Assembly (NCBI RefSeq): GCF_947499695.1
Contig: NZ_CANMPQ010000005.1
Span: forward strand, 1 to 64,000
Length of the DNA: 64,000 nt
Direction of reading: 5' to 3'
DNA from: an uncultured Allomuricauda sp.
GTDB taxonomy: Bacteria > Bacteroidota > Bacteroidia > Flavobacteriales > Flavobacteriaceae
The translations under genes and the position numbers were made by a program. The notes beneath the pieces are model-generated. The model was not told the origin of the DNA. It saw only the letters and a list, made by a program, of their open reading frames with translations, and ran no database searches. Each line of letters begins with the position of its first letter. Position 1 is the stretch's first letter. This document shows, piece by piece, positions 1-9,092 of this stretch.

Positions 1-466
1 CTGTCTATACAATATGTCAAATGAACTTCTTCAATATATCCAAGAGAAAAAAAATGGCCCATATCCCATGACCAAAAAACCCTCAGAAATCACCCAGCCT
101 TATCAGCTAAGCGGGTGCAAATATAGAACCCTTTTTTTCTTCTGACCAAACTATTGACATTTTTTTTTGAAAGATTTTTAGCCATGCGTACCTATTACTC
201 TGAAAAGACCTTGTTTTATAGGCATTTACGGCGCTAAAAAAATATTAAAAAGGGGCAAAAAATCACTTCATCATTAAAAATTGACCCTTCTATATAGCCA
301 ACTAATGTATTATTTTGAATACAGCTTATGACGCAATAAATACCATACCAGCGTCTTATCATATCACAACCATAAAATGTTACCTCATTATCCTTTTAAC
401 AAGTTTAGAATCAGCCTATCAATCTATAGTAACACTTTTTGTTAAAATAAATCAATGTATACTATA
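1..466. other. Intergenic region upstream of thrS
   Basis: No convincing gene is seen. On the minus strand a Bacteroidota -7 box TATATTTG lies at 118-125, followed leftward by GCACCCGCTTA, the same sequence that follows the tRNA-Lys promoter box at 19277. It therefore probably drives something transcribed leftward out of the window. A short minus-strand reading frame from about position 68 to the edge is open but unrecognisable. The rest is AT-rich and featureless. Confidence 0.5.
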
Positions 467-497
467 TTGTGTGCCTTACCACAAGGTGTTATCTTTG
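467..497 (+). promoter_or_regulatory. Predicted thrS promoter
   Basis: TTG at 467-469, a 20 bp spacer, then TATCTTTG at 490-497 match the Bacteroidota housekeeping sigma pattern (TTG, about 19 bp, TAnnTTTG). Transcription would begin near 502, about 22 nt before the chosen thrS start. The in-frame ATG at 455 lies upstream of the promoter, so it cannot be the start of this transcript. Confidence 0.55.
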
Positions 498-523
498 TGC
501 CCTTATTATCATATATAAAGGGA

Positions 524-2464
524 ATGATCAAGATTACATTACCAGACGGAAGCATCAAAGAACATGAAAATGGTGTAACTCCGATGGAAGTTGCAAAAGG
601 AATTAGCGAAGGATTGGCTCGGAATGTTATTTCCGCATCATTTAACAATGTAACTATTGAAAGCACCACCCCTTTAACTGAAGATGGCGGTTTAATTCTA
701 TATACATGGAAAGACAGCGAGGGTAAGAAGGCCTTTTGGCATTCTACCTCTCATGTTGTTGCTCAAGCTCTGGAGGAATTGTATCCTGGAATCAAATTAA
801 CGATTGGTCCTGCCATTGAAAACGGTTTCTATTATGATGTAGATTTTGGAGAGCAATCAATATCTGAAAAAGACTTTCCTGCAATTGAAAAGAAGGCATT
901 GGAAATTGCTAGGGGAAAACATGATTATAAAATGCGAAGTGTAACAAAAGCTGAAGCACTTTCCTATTATAAAGCCCAGGATAATCAGTACAAGGTAGAA
1001 CTCATTGAAAATCTTGAAGATGGCACAATCACATTTTGCGACCATAGCACTTTTACCGATTTATGTCGTGGTGGGCACATTCCAAATACAGGAATCATAA
1101 AAGCCATTAAAGTTTTAAGTGTTGCAGGTGCTTATTGGAGGGGAGATGAAAACAACAAACAACTAACCCGTGTTTATGGTACTTCGTTCCCAAAACAAAA
1201 AGAACTTACCGAATATCTGGAATTGTTGGAAGAGGCCAAGAAACGGGATCACAGAAAATTGGGTAAAGAACTGGAACTGTTCACTTTTTCTAAAAAAGTA
1301 GGCCAAGGACTTCCACTCTGGCTCCCAAAAGGTGCAGCACTTAGAGAGCGCTTAGAGCAATTTCTGAAAAAAGCGCAGAAAAAAGCAGGATATGAAATGG
1401 TGGTCACACCACATATTGGCCAAAAAGAACTCTATGTGACCTCTGGCCATTATGCAAAATATGGAGAAGATAGTTTTCAACCCATACATACACCTAAAGA
1501 CGAAGAGGAGTTTTTATTGAAGCCAATGAACTGTCCTCATCACTGCGAAATATATAATAGTAGTCCATTTAGCTATAAGGACTTACCTATAAGATACGCT
1601 GAATTTGGTACCGTATATAGATATGAACAGAGTGGTGAATTACACGGATTAACTCGAGTAAGAGGTTTTACGCAGGATGATGCCCATATTTTTTGTACTC
1701 CAGATCAGTTGAATGATGAGTTTAAAAAAGTGATTGACTTATCATTATATGTCTTGGGCTCCTTGGGGTTTGAAAATTTTACTGCGCAGGTTTCTGTTCG
1801 TGATTTGGAAAAACCTGAAAAATATATTGGTGATACTGATAATTGGGAAAAAGCTGAGCAAGCCATTATCAATGCTGCTGAAGAAAAAGGTCTCAATTTT
1901 GTAGTTGAAACTGGAGAAGCTGCGTTTTACGGACCAAAATTGGATTTTATGGTCAAAGATGCACTCGGAAGACAATGGCAATTGGGCACCATCCAGGTTG
2001 ACTATAATCTACCAGAACGTTTTGATCTTACGTATAAAGGCAGTGATAATGAGTTGCACAGACCCGTAATGATTCACCGTGCACCTTTTGGAAGCATGGA
2101 GCGCTTTGTGGCATTGCTACTGGAACATACCGGAGGGAATTTCCCATTATGGTTGATTCCGACTCAGGCTATCGTATTGCCTGTCAGCGAGAAACATGAA
2201 AAATATGCGGAAAAAGTTTTGAATTCTTTAGAAAATCACGAAATTCGCGCGCTCATTGATAATAGGAATGAGACGGTAGGGAAGAAAATTCGTGAGGCTG
2301 AGCTCAAAAAAATTCCGTTTATGCTCATTGTTGGTGAGCAGGAGGAAGCAGCAGAAACTATAGCTGTAAGAAGGCATGGAGGCGAAGATTTTGGAAGTAT
2401 TAGTCTAAGTAAGTTTTCCGACTTGGTATCTACTGAAATAAATAGTACCTTAAAGTCGTTCTAA
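524..2464 (+). CDS. thrS: Threonine--tRNA ligase
   Basis: Charges tRNA-Thr with threonine in the cytoplasm. The 646-residue product has the full class II layout: N-terminal TGS domain ([20 protein letters not shown]), the editing (second additional) domain with HxxxH-type motif [10 protein letters not shown] and later [10 protein letters not shown], the catalytic core with [10 protein letters not shown] and the class II motif 2 region around [11 protein letters not shown], and an anticodon-binding domain ending near the stop. The frame stays open back to an ATG at 455, but the extra 23 residues do not belong to the TGS domain and a predicted promoter lies between; 524 is the start. It heads the usual thrS-infC-rpmI-rplT cluster. 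Confidence 0.97.
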   Translation: MIKITLPDGSIKEHENGVTPMEVAKGISEGLARNVISASFNNVTIESTTPLTEDGGLILYTWKDSEGKKAFWHSTSHVVAQALEELYPGIKLTIGPAIENGFYYDVDFGEQSISEKDFPAIEKKALEIARGKHDYKMRSVTKAEALSYYKAQDNQYKVELIENLEDGTITFCDHSTFTDLCRGGHIPNTGIIKAIKVLSVAGAYWRGDENNKQLTRVYGTSFPKQKELTEYLELLEEAKKRDHRKLGKELELFTFSKKVGQGLPLWLPKGAALRERLEQFLKKAQKKAGYEMVVTPHIGQKELYVTSGHYAKYGEDSFQPIHTPKDEEEFLLKPMNCPHHCEIYNSSPFSYKDLPIRYAEFGTVYRYEQSGELHGLTRVRGFTQDDAHIFCTPDQLNDEFKKVIDLSLYVLGSLGFENFTAQVSVRDLEKPEKYIGDTDNWEKAEQAIINAAEEKGLNFVVETGEAAFYGPKLDFMVKDALGRQWQLGTIQVDYNLPERFDLTYKGSDNELHRPVMIHRAPFGSMERFVALLLEHTGGNFPLWLIPTQAIVLPVSEKHEKYAEKVLNSLENHEIRALIDNRNETVGKKIREAELKKIPFMLIVGEQEEAAETIAVRRHGGEDFGSISLSKFSDLVSTEINSTLKSF

Positions 2465-2494
2465 AAAATTGAGTTTAATTAAAAAGTATAAGTC

Positions 2495-3049
2495 ATAGCA
2501 ATACGAAGAAGATTTAGACCCCAACCAAGGAGGGAAAACAAAAACCCTCATAATATCAATGAAAAGATTACAGCCCCTGAGGTTAGGCTTGTTGGGGATA
2601 ATGTAGAAATAGGAGTGTATCCTATTGCAAAAGCACTGGCAAAGTCCAACGAACTGGAACTTGATTTGGTCGAAATTTCACCAAAAGCAAATCCACCAGT
2701 TTGTAAAATTATTGATTACAAAAAGTTTCTTTACGAGCAAAAGAAACGAGATAAGGCCATGAAGGCCAAAGCCACCAAGGTGGTTGTTAAAGAAATACGT
2801 TTTGGTCCACAAACGGATGACCATGATTACGAATTTAAAAAGCGACATGCTGAAAAATTCTTAAAAGATGGTGCCAAACTAAAAGCTTATGTCTTCTTCA
2901 AAGGAAGATCGATAGTTTATAAGGACCAAGGTGAAATATTGTTGCTACGTTTGGCCCAAGAGCTTGAAGAGCTTGGTAAAGTTGAACAAATGCCAAAGTT
3001 GGAAGGAAAGCGAATGACTATGTTCATCGCCCCCAAGACCAAAAAATAA
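2495..3049 (+). CDS. infC: Translation initiation factor IF-3, apparent AUA start
   Basis: IF-3 binds the 30S subunit, prevents premature 50S joining and proofreads the initiation codon. The first in-frame ATG-type start (GTG at 2615) would delete the conserved N-terminal segment. Upstream the frame encodes [13 protein letters not shown] and [15 protein letters not shown], the typical Bacteroidota IF-3 amino terminus, and is closed by an in-frame TAA at 2489-2491. The only plausible start is ATA at 2495, giving 184 residues. Rare AUU/AUA-class starts on infC are known to let IF-3 repress its own translation, so the same autoregulation is inferred here. It lies 30 nt after thrS and 50 nt before rpmI. 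Confidence 0.9.
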   Translation: MAIRRRFRPQPRRENKNPHNINEKITAPEVRLVGDNVEIGVYPIAKALAKSNELELDLVEISPKANPPVCKIIDYKKFLYEQKKRDKAMKAKATKVVVKEIRFGPQTDDHDYEFKKRHAEKFLKDGAKLKAYVFFKGRSIVYKDQGEILLLRLAQELEELGKVEQMPKLEGKRMTMFIAPKTKK

Positions 3050-3061
3050 GTAGAGCGGGAT

Positions 3062-3078
3062 GCTGAACTTTGTTCAGC
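3062..3078 (+). promoter_or_regulatory. Hairpin between infC and rpmI
   Basis: GCTGAAC-TTT-GTTCAGC is a perfect 7 bp stem with a 3 nt loop, 22 nt before the rpmI start. It has no following U-tract, so it is not an intrinsic terminator. It could be a processing or translational control element (L20 controls this operon in other bacteria), but that is inference only. Confidence 0.4.
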
Positions 3079-3099
3079 GTAATATATAAATAGGAGAAA

Positions 3100-3297
3100 A
3101 TGCCTAAAATGAAAACAAAATCCAGTGCCAAAAAGCGTTTTAAGCTTACCGGTTCTGGTAAAATCAAAAGAAAGCACGCTTTTAAGAGTCATATATTGAC
3201 GAAAAAATCGAAAAAGCGTAAGCTTAAGTTGACACACTCCACATTAGTACATGAGGCTGATGTCAACAGTATTAAAGAACAATTACGTTTAAAATAA
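3100..3297 (+). CDS. rpmI: 50S ribosomal protein L35
   Basis: A 65-residue, very basic large-subunit ribosomal protein. The start [15 protein letters not shown] and the internal [18 protein letters not shown] segment are characteristic of bL35, and the length is normal for the family. A purine-rich AGGAG ribosome-binding sequence lies just before the ATG, which is uncommon among Bacteroidota genes but usual for ribosomal proteins. It sits between infC and rplT in the conserved order. Confidence 0.97.
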   Translation: MPKMKTKSSAKKRFKLTGSGKIKRKHAFKSHILTKKSKKRKLKLTHSTLVHEADVNSIKEQLRLK

Positions 3298-3388
3298 TTG
3301 TTCAATCAGGTACATTAATTATTAACCATGGAGTTGGGCCCATACAAGTGTCAAAAATTGACCGCCCACTACAAAAAAATGTAACATT

Positions 3389-3733
3389 ATGCCAAGATCA
3401 GTAAATTCAGTTGCTTCCAGAGCCAGAAGAAAAAAGGTGATGAAGCAAGCCAAAGGTTACTTTGGAAGACGTAAAAACGTTTGGACAGTAGCCAAAAATG
3501 CGGTAGAAAAAGCAATGCTTTACGCTTACCGTGATAGAAGAAACAAAAAACGAAACTTCCGTGCACTTTGGATTACCCGTATCAATGCAGGTGCAAGAAT
3601 GCATGGAATGTCCTACTCTCAATTCATGGGCAAGGTAAAATCTAACGGTATTGAACTTAACAGAAAAGTTTTGGCCGATTTAGCAATGAACCACCCAGAT
3701 GCTTTTAAAGCTATCGTTGAAAGAGTAAAATAA
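3389..3733 (+). CDS. rplT: 50S ribosomal protein L20
   Basis: A 114-residue large-subunit protein needed for early 50S assembly. The N-terminus [16 protein letters not shown], the [12 protein letters not shown] segment and the C-terminal [17 protein letters not shown] region are family hallmarks. In enterobacteria L20 also represses the infC-rpmI-rplT operon; whether that holds here cannot be seen. A strong terminator follows at once, so this is the last gene of the operon. Confidence 0.97.
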   Translation: MPRSVNSVASRARRKKVMKQAKGYFGRRKNVWTVAKNAVEKAMLYAYRDRRNKKRNFRALWITRINAGARMHGMSYSQFMGKVKSNGIELNRKVLADLAMNHPDAFKAIVERVK

Positions 3734-3762
3734 GAGTTAATATAAACTTACCCCGCTTATTA

Positions 3763-3792
3763 AAATCCCGCTCAGCTGAGCGGGATTTTTGT
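3763..3792 (+). terminator. Intrinsic terminator after rplT
   Basis: AAATCCCGCTCAG followed directly by CTGAGCGGGATTT forms a perfect 13 bp inverted repeat whose right arm runs into TTTTTGTATTTT. It ends the thrS-infC-rpmI-rplT unit. Confidence 0.85.
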
Positions 3793-3814
3793 ATTTTAAA
3801 GCTTTATTTAAAGC

Positions 3815-4474
3815 ATGTTAAAATACACTGTTACCTTTTTCATTGTCATTTTTACAATGGCAATTTCATTTAGTCAGAACAATAGTATTTCTTTTCTGGC
3901 CTTAGGCGATAGTTACACTGCAGGCACAGGTGAGTCAAAGGTGAATAGCTGGCCTTTGCAATTTGTGCATCAATCTCAAAAAAAGAAAATTGATGTAAAG
4001 CCTTTCAAAGTTTTAGCCCAAGCTGGTTGGACTACCACAGATTTATTATCTGCTATTCAAGCCGAACAGCTAGAACCAAACTATGACCGGGTAGGCCTCT
4101 TGATCGGTGTTAATAATCAGTACAAAGGAATTGATTTTGAAGTGCTCGAAAAGGAGTTTCCATTACTCTTAAGAAAGAGTATCCAAATGGCCAAAGGTAA
4201 TCCGAAGAACGTTTTTGTACTTTCCATTCCAGACTGGAGTGTTACACCCTTTGCGCGATTTAAGGATAAAACAAAAATTGTTAAAGAGCTTAAAGCTTAC
4301 AATGCATTGATTGAAAAAGAAACTAAAGGTCAGGGTGCTACCTTCATTGAGATTACAAAAATGTCAAGAAACGCGTTGGTAAATCCTTCCTTAATTGCAT
4401 CTGACAGTTTACATCCATCAAAAAAAATGTACCGCATGTGGGTAAAGAAAATCAATAAAAAACTCTTCAAATAA
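3815..4474 (+). CDS. SGNH/GDSL hydrolase, exported
   Basis: A secreted or periplasmic esterase-like protein of 219 residues. Residues 1-20 form a signal peptide ending near SFSQ. Block I is seen as LALGDSYTAGTGE (nucleophile Ser), block III as GVNNQYKG, and the C-terminal catalytic Asp/His pair as SDSLHPS. Together these give a complete GDSL triad. The substrate (acyl ester, sugar acetate) is not deducible. It is convergent with the next gene, with only one base between stop codons. Confidence 0.85.
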   Translation: MLKYTVTFFIVIFTMAISFSQNNSISFLALGDSYTAGTGESKVNSWPLQFVHQSQKKKIDVKPFKVLAQAGWTTTDLLSAIQAEQLEPNYDRVGLLIGVNNQYKGIDFEVLEKEFPLLLRKSIQMAKGNPKNVFVLSIPDWSVTPFARFKDKTKIVKELKAYNALIEKETKGQGATFIEITKMSRNALVNPSLIASDSLHPSKKMYRMWVKKINKKLFK

Positions 4475-4475
4475 T

Positions 4476-4898
4476 TCAGCTTCCAAAAGCAGTTAGTACC
4501 AAGGTTCTTCCGGAGGCATGATCTCGATGTTCACAAAGATAAATACCCTGCCAAATACCCAAATTCAATCTCCCATCGGTAATCGGAATTTGAACAGAAC
4601 TCCCCAATAAAGATGCTTTTATGTGTGCAGGCATATCATCAGGGCCTTCATAGGTATGTATATAATATGGAGCATTTTCAGGCACCATTTCATTAAAATG
4701 ACTTTCAAAATCCATGCGGACCGTTGGGTCAGCATTTTCATTGATGGTCAGCCCCGCTGAAGTGTGTTTAATAAAAACTTGTAAACTTCCAATCTTCATG
4801 TTTGTCAATTCAGGAAGCGCTTCAACCACAGTGTCTGTAATCAAATGAAAACCTCTTGCATATGGTTTAAGACGTAGTTCTTTTTGGTAAAATTTCAT
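4476..4898 (-). CDS. YjbQ family protein (UPF0047)
   Basis: A 140-residue member of the YjbQ/UPF0047 family, for which weak thiamin-phosphate synthase activity has been reported in homologues; the true cellular role is not established. Motifs visible are HTSAGLTINENADP, the metal-site segment H(F)NEMVPENAPYYIHTYEGPDDMPAH and the GIWQGIYLCEHRD end. The start at MKFYQKELRLKP is preferred over an ATG 13 codons upstream because the extra residues fall outside the family. Confidence 0.85.
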   Translation of the reverse strand: MKFYQKELRLKPYARGFHLITDTVVEALPELTNMKIGSLQVFIKHTSAGLTINENADPTVRMDFESHFNEMVPENAPYYIHTYEGPDDMPAHIKASLLGSSVQIPITDGRLNLGIWQGIYLCEHRDHASGRTLVLTAFGS

Positions 4899-4970
4899 AA
4901 GTTGTGAAATTAATACAAAGTTTACAGCATTCCCCAATCATCCCATACCTTTGCAACTTTAAAATACACT

Positions 4971-5762
4971 ATGGACCTTTCAAAAATAAAAATAGTCGTC
5001 TCCGACATGGATGGAACGCTGTTAAATTCCAACCATCGGGTAAGCGATAGATTCTTTGAAATTTTTGCAGCACTCCAAGCCAAAAACATCCGATTTGTGG
5101 CTGCCAGCGGTAGGCAGTATCATAGTATGGCCGACAAACTACATAAAATCAAAAATGATATCATTTTTATCTCAGAGAACGGTGCCTTGGTAAAGGAAGG
5201 TGATGAAGAGCTATCCGTTACTCCCATAAATCAGAGCCTGACTAACGAGCTCCTGAAAATTGTCGATTCAATAGATGGTGCTTATGCAATGCTATGTGGA
5301 AAATACAAGTCGTATTTTGACGGTAACTCTATGTCTTTTCTAGAACAACTCAAAGAATATTATTCCCAATATGAGGTTGTTGAGGATTACTTGTCGGTGA
5401 CTGATGAAATTGTAAAAATTGCGGTTTACCATGGAGTCAGTGCTGAAGAATATATATATCCAAAAACAAAACATCTAAACGATCAGGTTAAGGTCAAGGT
5501 ATCTGGTCAAAATTGGGTTGACTTGAACCATATTGAAGCTCATAAGGGAAACGCATTACAAAAAGTCATGGACATCTATAATATTAAGTCCGATGAAGTT
5601 TTGGTCTTTGGAGATTACAATAACGATTTGGAAATGCTATCGCTGGCAGACAATAGTTTTGCAATGGCCAACGCTCATCCCAACGTAAAAAAAATAGCGA
5701 AGTTTGAAACCGCTAGTAACGATGATTTTGGGGTGGAACGAATTTTGGAGAAACTGATATGA
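4971..5762 (+). CDS. HAD-superfamily phosphatase, Cof type
   Basis: A 263-residue cytoplasmic HAD hydrolase of subfamily IIB (Cof). Motif I is DMDGTLL (residues 12-18, nucleophile Asp12 and acid/base Asp14), motif II is the AASGRQY region, and motifs III/IV are the C-terminal K-GNAL...VFGDYNNDLEML segment. Such enzymes dephosphorylate sugar phosphates or cofactors such as FMN and PLP; the exact substrate cannot be told. Its stop overlaps the next start in ATGA, so the two are translationally coupled. Confidence 0.88.
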   Translation: MDLSKIKIVVSDMDGTLLNSNHRVSDRFFEIFAALQAKNIRFVAASGRQYHSMADKLHKIKNDIIFISENGALVKEGDEELSVTPINQSLTNELLKIVDSIDGAYAMLCGKYKSYFDGNSMSFLEQLKEYYSQYEVVEDYLSVTDEIVKIAVYHGVSAEEYIYPKTKHLNDQVKVKVSGQNWVDLNHIEAHKGNALQKVMDIYNIKSDEVLVFGDYNNDLEMLSLADNSFAMANAHPNVKKIAKFETASNDDFGVERILEKLI

Positions 5763-6262
5763 GCGACATCAAACTTCTTATTTCTAAATTCAACCTTAAA
5801 CCACATCCCGAGGGCGGTTATTTTTCCGAAACTTACCGAAGTGAAGGACAAATTCCAGCTTCTACCCTACCCTCAGCGTATTCAGGAAACCGAAACTTTT
5901 CCACCGCCATTTATTTTTTGCTTACCTCGGATACATTTTCAGCCTTCCACAGAATAAATCAAGATGAAATTTGGCATTTTTATTCAGGCTCACCTTTGAA
6001 ACTATATCTGATTTCAGATAAAGGCGAGTATTCAGAACAGAACATCGGTAATGATTTCTCTGATGGACAAGTTCCTCAATTTGTGGTACCAGGAGGGTAT
6101 TGGTTTGCAGCTAAAACCATCAATCCCGATAGCTTCTCTTTCGTGGGTTGCACGGTAGCCCCAGGTTTTGATTTTGACGATTTCGTTTTACCGAAAAGAG
6201 ATGAACTCATTGCGAAATTCCCAAAACACCAAGAAATTATAAAAAGATTAACCCATTCCTAG
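5759..6262 (+). CDS. DUF985 cupin-fold protein
   Basis: A 167-residue member of the DUF985 (YML079w-like) cupin family. Diagnostic segments are KPHPEGGYFSETYRS, TAIYFLLTSDTFSAFHR, DEIWHFYSGSPL and the C-terminal TVAPGFDFDDF. The fold is a jelly-roll related to plant storage cupins and sugar epimerases, but no activity is firmly assigned. ATGA overlap with the HAD gene and a 6 nt gap to the Crp/Fnr gene suggest one transcript. Confidence 0.85.
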   Translation: MSDIKLLISKFNLKPHPEGGYFSETYRSEGQIPASTLPSAYSGNRNFSTAIYFLLTSDTFSAFHRINQDEIWHFYSGSPLKLYLISDKGEYSEQNIGNDFSDGQVPQFVVPGGYWFAAKTINPDSFSFVGCTVAPGFDFDDFVLPKRDELIAKFPKHQEIIKRLTHS

Positions 6263-6268
6263 GTCAAG

Positions 6269-6829
6269 ATGGAACAGCTTGAACAATGTATATCTAATCA
6301 AATTCGCATACAAAAAGAAGATCTTCACAAAATATCTTCCAATTTCCAGAAGGTTGAGCTAAAAAAAGGAGATTTCTTTTTGGAGCCCGATAAGGTTTGT
6401 AGAAAAATGGCCTTTATAAATTCTGGTTACTTGCGGATGTATGACATTGCAGATGGCAAGGAAATCACATTTTGGATTGGAAGTGCGGGTAAATTTATTA
6501 CCTCACTTTCCAGTTTTGTTTTTGAAACACCAAATCACTGGTACATTCAAGCACTTTCTGATTGCACCTTGTGCATAATTAAAAGAAGGGATCATTTTAA
6601 TTTATGTGAAACTACTCCGAAATGGCTTGAATTCGATAATCACCTATTAGCCCATTCCTTCGCGCTTCTTGAAAAGAGTATGTTCTCGCAACTACACACT
6701 ACAGCTCAACAACGTTTGGACAATCTACTAGCTGAAGAACCGGCTCTTTTTAATCATGTACCGCTTAAGTATATTGCCTCTATGTTGGGTATTACCGCTG
6801 AATCATTAAGTAGATTAAGAAAGGGATAG
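6269..6829 (+). CDS. Crp/Fnr-family transcriptional regulator
   Basis: A 186-residue regulator. Residues about 20-125 form a cyclic-nucleotide-binding-like barrel (KGDFFLEPDKVCRKMAFINSGYLRMYD), without an obvious cAMP phosphate cassette or FNR-type N-terminal Cys cluster. The C-terminus has the winged-helix recognition helix segment LKYIASMLGITAESLSRLR and ends immediately after it, as usual for the short Bacteroidota members of this family. Ligand unknown. It could be a candidate for the CRP/FNR-like site upstream of the nos operon, but nothing in the sequence links them directly. Confidence 0.85.
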   Translation: MEQLEQCISNQIRIQKEDLHKISSNFQKVELKKGDFFLEPDKVCRKMAFINSGYLRMYDIADGKEITFWIGSAGKFITSLSSFVFETPNHWYIQALSDCTLCIIKRRDHFNLCETTPKWLEFDNHLLAHSFALLEKSMFSQLHTTAQQRLDNLLAEEPALFNHVPLKYIASMLGITAESLSRLRKG

Positions 6830-6901
6830 GTTCTTTATTTCTTACCAAATGTCAAGAGAAGTTAAAACTTGAGGTAGGACTTTTGTAATAAAATCTACAC
6901 A

Positions 6902-7729
6902 ATGAGTTCACTTCAATTTTTCTTACTGGCCAATGCCATTTTCTCCATGCTTTGCGGAATTTCTCTAATAGGTTTTCATAAAACCATAGCCAAATGGTTC
7001 GGAAGGTCTAAAGCTACTCCTTTTTGGGTTTTGGGAATAGGTTTGGTGATTTTTTCAATATCTGTTTTTGTCCAGGTGTCAAGACCGGATGCCGTCGGAG
7101 TCTTTTACATTATTATTCAAGATTTCATTTGGGTTTTGGCCAGTGCTGGAATACTCATATTCAAACCTTTCAACATTACTGGAAAAGGCTATAAATGCAT
7201 TGCCCTTGTCGCCCTGATTGTACTTTTCTTTGGATTGGGTCAGTTATGGGGATTGGCCAAAATTGATGGAGGGCATGCAAAAGGTTCAAAACAATTGATC
7301 TATGAAAGGGTTGTATCGGCTTCCAAGCAAGAGACATGGGCTGTTGTTTCGAATGTGGCCAACTATCATCAGGTAGCACCCAATATTGATAGAGTTGAAA
7401 TCTTATCAGGTTATGGGGAGGGAATGGTACGCAGGTGTTCGCATTCTACTCAGAGTTGGACCGAGACTGCTACTCTTTGGAAAGAAGGCGAGGCATATGC
7501 ATTCACGGTGGATACATCAGCCAAGGATTATCCATTTCCATTTAAGTCGCTCAAAGGCACTTGGAAGGTACAAGCTGTTGCCGAAAATCAGACCAAAATC
7601 ATTATGATTTTTGATTTTACCTATTCGAAATGGATACACAATCTAATAATTCATCCATTTTTGAAAAAGCAATTTTCGGGGGTTTGCGAGGAGTTGCTCA
7701 ACAATTGGGAAAACGAACTAATTGACTAG
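6902..7729 (+). CDS. Membrane protein with SRPBCC (polyketide cyclase-like) domain
   Basis: A 275-residue two-part protein. The N-terminal half (about 1-120) has four hydrophobic helices (FFLLANAIFSMLCGISLIGF, PFWVLGIGLVIFSISVFV, FIWVLASAGILIF, CIALVALIVLFFGL). The C-terminal half is a soluble SRPBCC/START-like domain beginning YERVVSASKQETWAVVSN and including PNIDRVEILSG, a family for binding hydrophobic ligands. No catalytic residues can be named. The gene stands alone on its strand after a 72 nt gap. Confidence 0.7.
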   Translation: MSSLQFFLLANAIFSMLCGISLIGFHKTIAKWFGRSKATPFWVLGIGLVIFSISVFVQVSRPDAVGVFYIIIQDFIWVLASAGILIFKPFNITGKGYKCIALVALIVLFFGLGQLWGLAKIDGGHAKGSKQLIYERVVSASKQETWAVVSNVANYHQVAPNIDRVEILSGYGEGMVRRCSHSTQSWTETATLWKEGEAYAFTVDTSAKDYPFPFKSLKGTWKVQAVAENQTKIIMIFDFTYSKWIHNLIIHPFLKKQFSGVCEELLNNWENELID

Positions 7730-7769
7730 TCGTAATAATTGAACATTCATCAAACTCAAGCAAGGAAGT

Positions 7770-9092
7770 TTATGTTTTTTGCTTCTTTTTTCGGGCTGCC
7801 GGAAACAATACGTTGTTTAGAATCAACCGGTAACCGGGTGAAGTTGGGTGCAGTTCTAGCTCTGTTTTTGGGTCTCCTACCCTGTGTTGGTAATCTTCAG
7901 GGTCGTGGCCACCATAAAATGTAAAGAACCCCTTCCCCTTTATACCATGAATGTATCGCGCTTCACTATTTAGCTTGTTTTCTCCGAGAACCATTACGGT
8001 AGGTTTAACCTCATCACGAGTGAATGCAGTTGTTTGCCCCATAAACCCTTTGACCAAACTGGTGTGGTTTTGGGTGAGCATCGTAGGAACGGGATCCCAT
8101 TTGGCTGAGAATTCCATCAATGAAAAATAATCCGATTCTCTGGGAACATTTCGGCGTTTATTGGTCATGTCAATTGAGGAAAACTCATAGCGTAGAGGAT
8201 TACGTTCAAGTGTAAAATCGGAAAACGCAAATGTTCTACTAAAGTCTAATTTACCCTGGTAGTTTGCGTCCGATGGATCTCCATCAAACATAGGTTCGCA
8301 AATGTCCACACCTTCTGCGGCCAATGCTATGTCAAAACTATCAGTGGCCGAACACATGGCAAACATAAATCCTCCACCGATAACATAATTTCTAATTTTT
8401 AATGCTACCGCTCTCTTTTCTTCAGAAACCTTGTTAAATCCCAACTTTTGAGCTAGTGCTTCTGCCTCAGCTTTTTGTTCAATATACCATGGTGCCGCGC
8501 GATATGCGCCGTAAAATTTTCCATATTGACCCGTAAAATCCTCGTGATGTAAGTGTAACCAATCATAAAGGGCCAATTTATCGTCCAACACTTCTTCATC
8601 ATAAACAGTGCTATAAGGAATTTCCGCATAGGTCAGTACCATAGTCACCGCATCATCCCAAGGTTGGTTTCCCTTGGGTGAATAGACCGCTATTTTCGGA
8701 GCTTTTTCCAATATAACAGCATCTTGGTTTTGTGAAGGGCTACTGATTTCATCCAAGATAGATTCTGCTTTTGCATCAGTCAACACTTCAAAAGACACTC
8801 CGCGGATTTGGCATTCCTTGCGTATGGCCTCTCCATCTGGCAATAAAAACGAACCTCCTCTATAGTTTAACAGCCATTGTACCTTTTGCTGTTTGTTCAA
8901 CACCCAATAAGTAATCCCATATGCTTTTAAGTGGTTTTCCTGACCTTCTGCGTCCATAGGGATAAGAATTACGGAGGCCTTTATGGAAATTGAAAAGAGA
9001 AAAAATAAGAATATTGAAAGTACACCTCTGGATTGCCCTCGAAGGGATACAAATGAAATTCTATTAGAAGGGTACGTCATTATCTGGATCAT
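7770..9092 (-). CDS. Conserved exported protein, database name 'asparagine synthetase B'
   Basis: A 440-residue exported protein with a hydrophobic signal segment (VLSIFLFFLFSISIKAS) about 25 residues from the start; an alternative start is the ATG at 9080. The family is conserved beside dnaB in Flavobacteriaceae and is commonly labelled asparagine synthetase B. I see no N-terminal catalytic Cys of a glutamine amidotransferase and no SGGxDS pyrophosphatase loop, and the protein is secreted, so that name is not supported by sequence. Its 5' end overlaps the 3' end of dnaB by 29 bp. Function unknown. Confidence 0.75.
   Translation of the reverse strand: MIQIMTYPSNRISFVSLRGQSRGVLSIFLFFLFSISIKASVILIPMDAEGQENHLKAYGITYWVLNKQQKVQWLLNYRGGSFLLPDGEAIRKECQIRGVSFEVLTDAKAESILDEISSPSQNQDAVILEKAPKIAVYSPKGNQPWDDAVTMVLTYAEIPYSTVYDEEVLDDKLALYDWLHLHHEDFTGQYGKFYGAYRAAPWYIEQKAEAEALAQKLGFNKVSEEKRAVALKIRNYVIGGGFMFAMCSATDSFDIALAAEGVDICEPMFDGDPSDANYQGKLDFSRTFAFSDFTLERNPLRYEFSSIDMTNKRRNVPRESDYFSLMEFSAKWDPVPTMLTQNHTSLVKGFMGQTTAFTRDEVKPTVMVLGENKLNSEARYIHGIKGKGFFTFYGGHDPEDYQHRVGDPKTELELHPTSPGYRLILNNVLFPAARKKKQKT

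Noticed and set aside
1..68. Open frame leaving the left edge on the minus strand
   Set aside because: Too short and without any recognisable motif; noted only in the intergenic entry.
455..523. Longer thrS start at 455
   Set aside because: A promoter lies between 455 and 524 and the extra residues do not resemble a TGS domain.
2615..2620. GTG start for infC
   Set aside because: It would remove the conserved N-terminal IF-3 segment encoded just upstream in frame.
7770..9092. Assignment as asparagine synthetase B
   Set aside because: No N-terminal Cys nucleophile, no pyrophosphatase loop, and a signal peptide are inconsistent with the enzyme.
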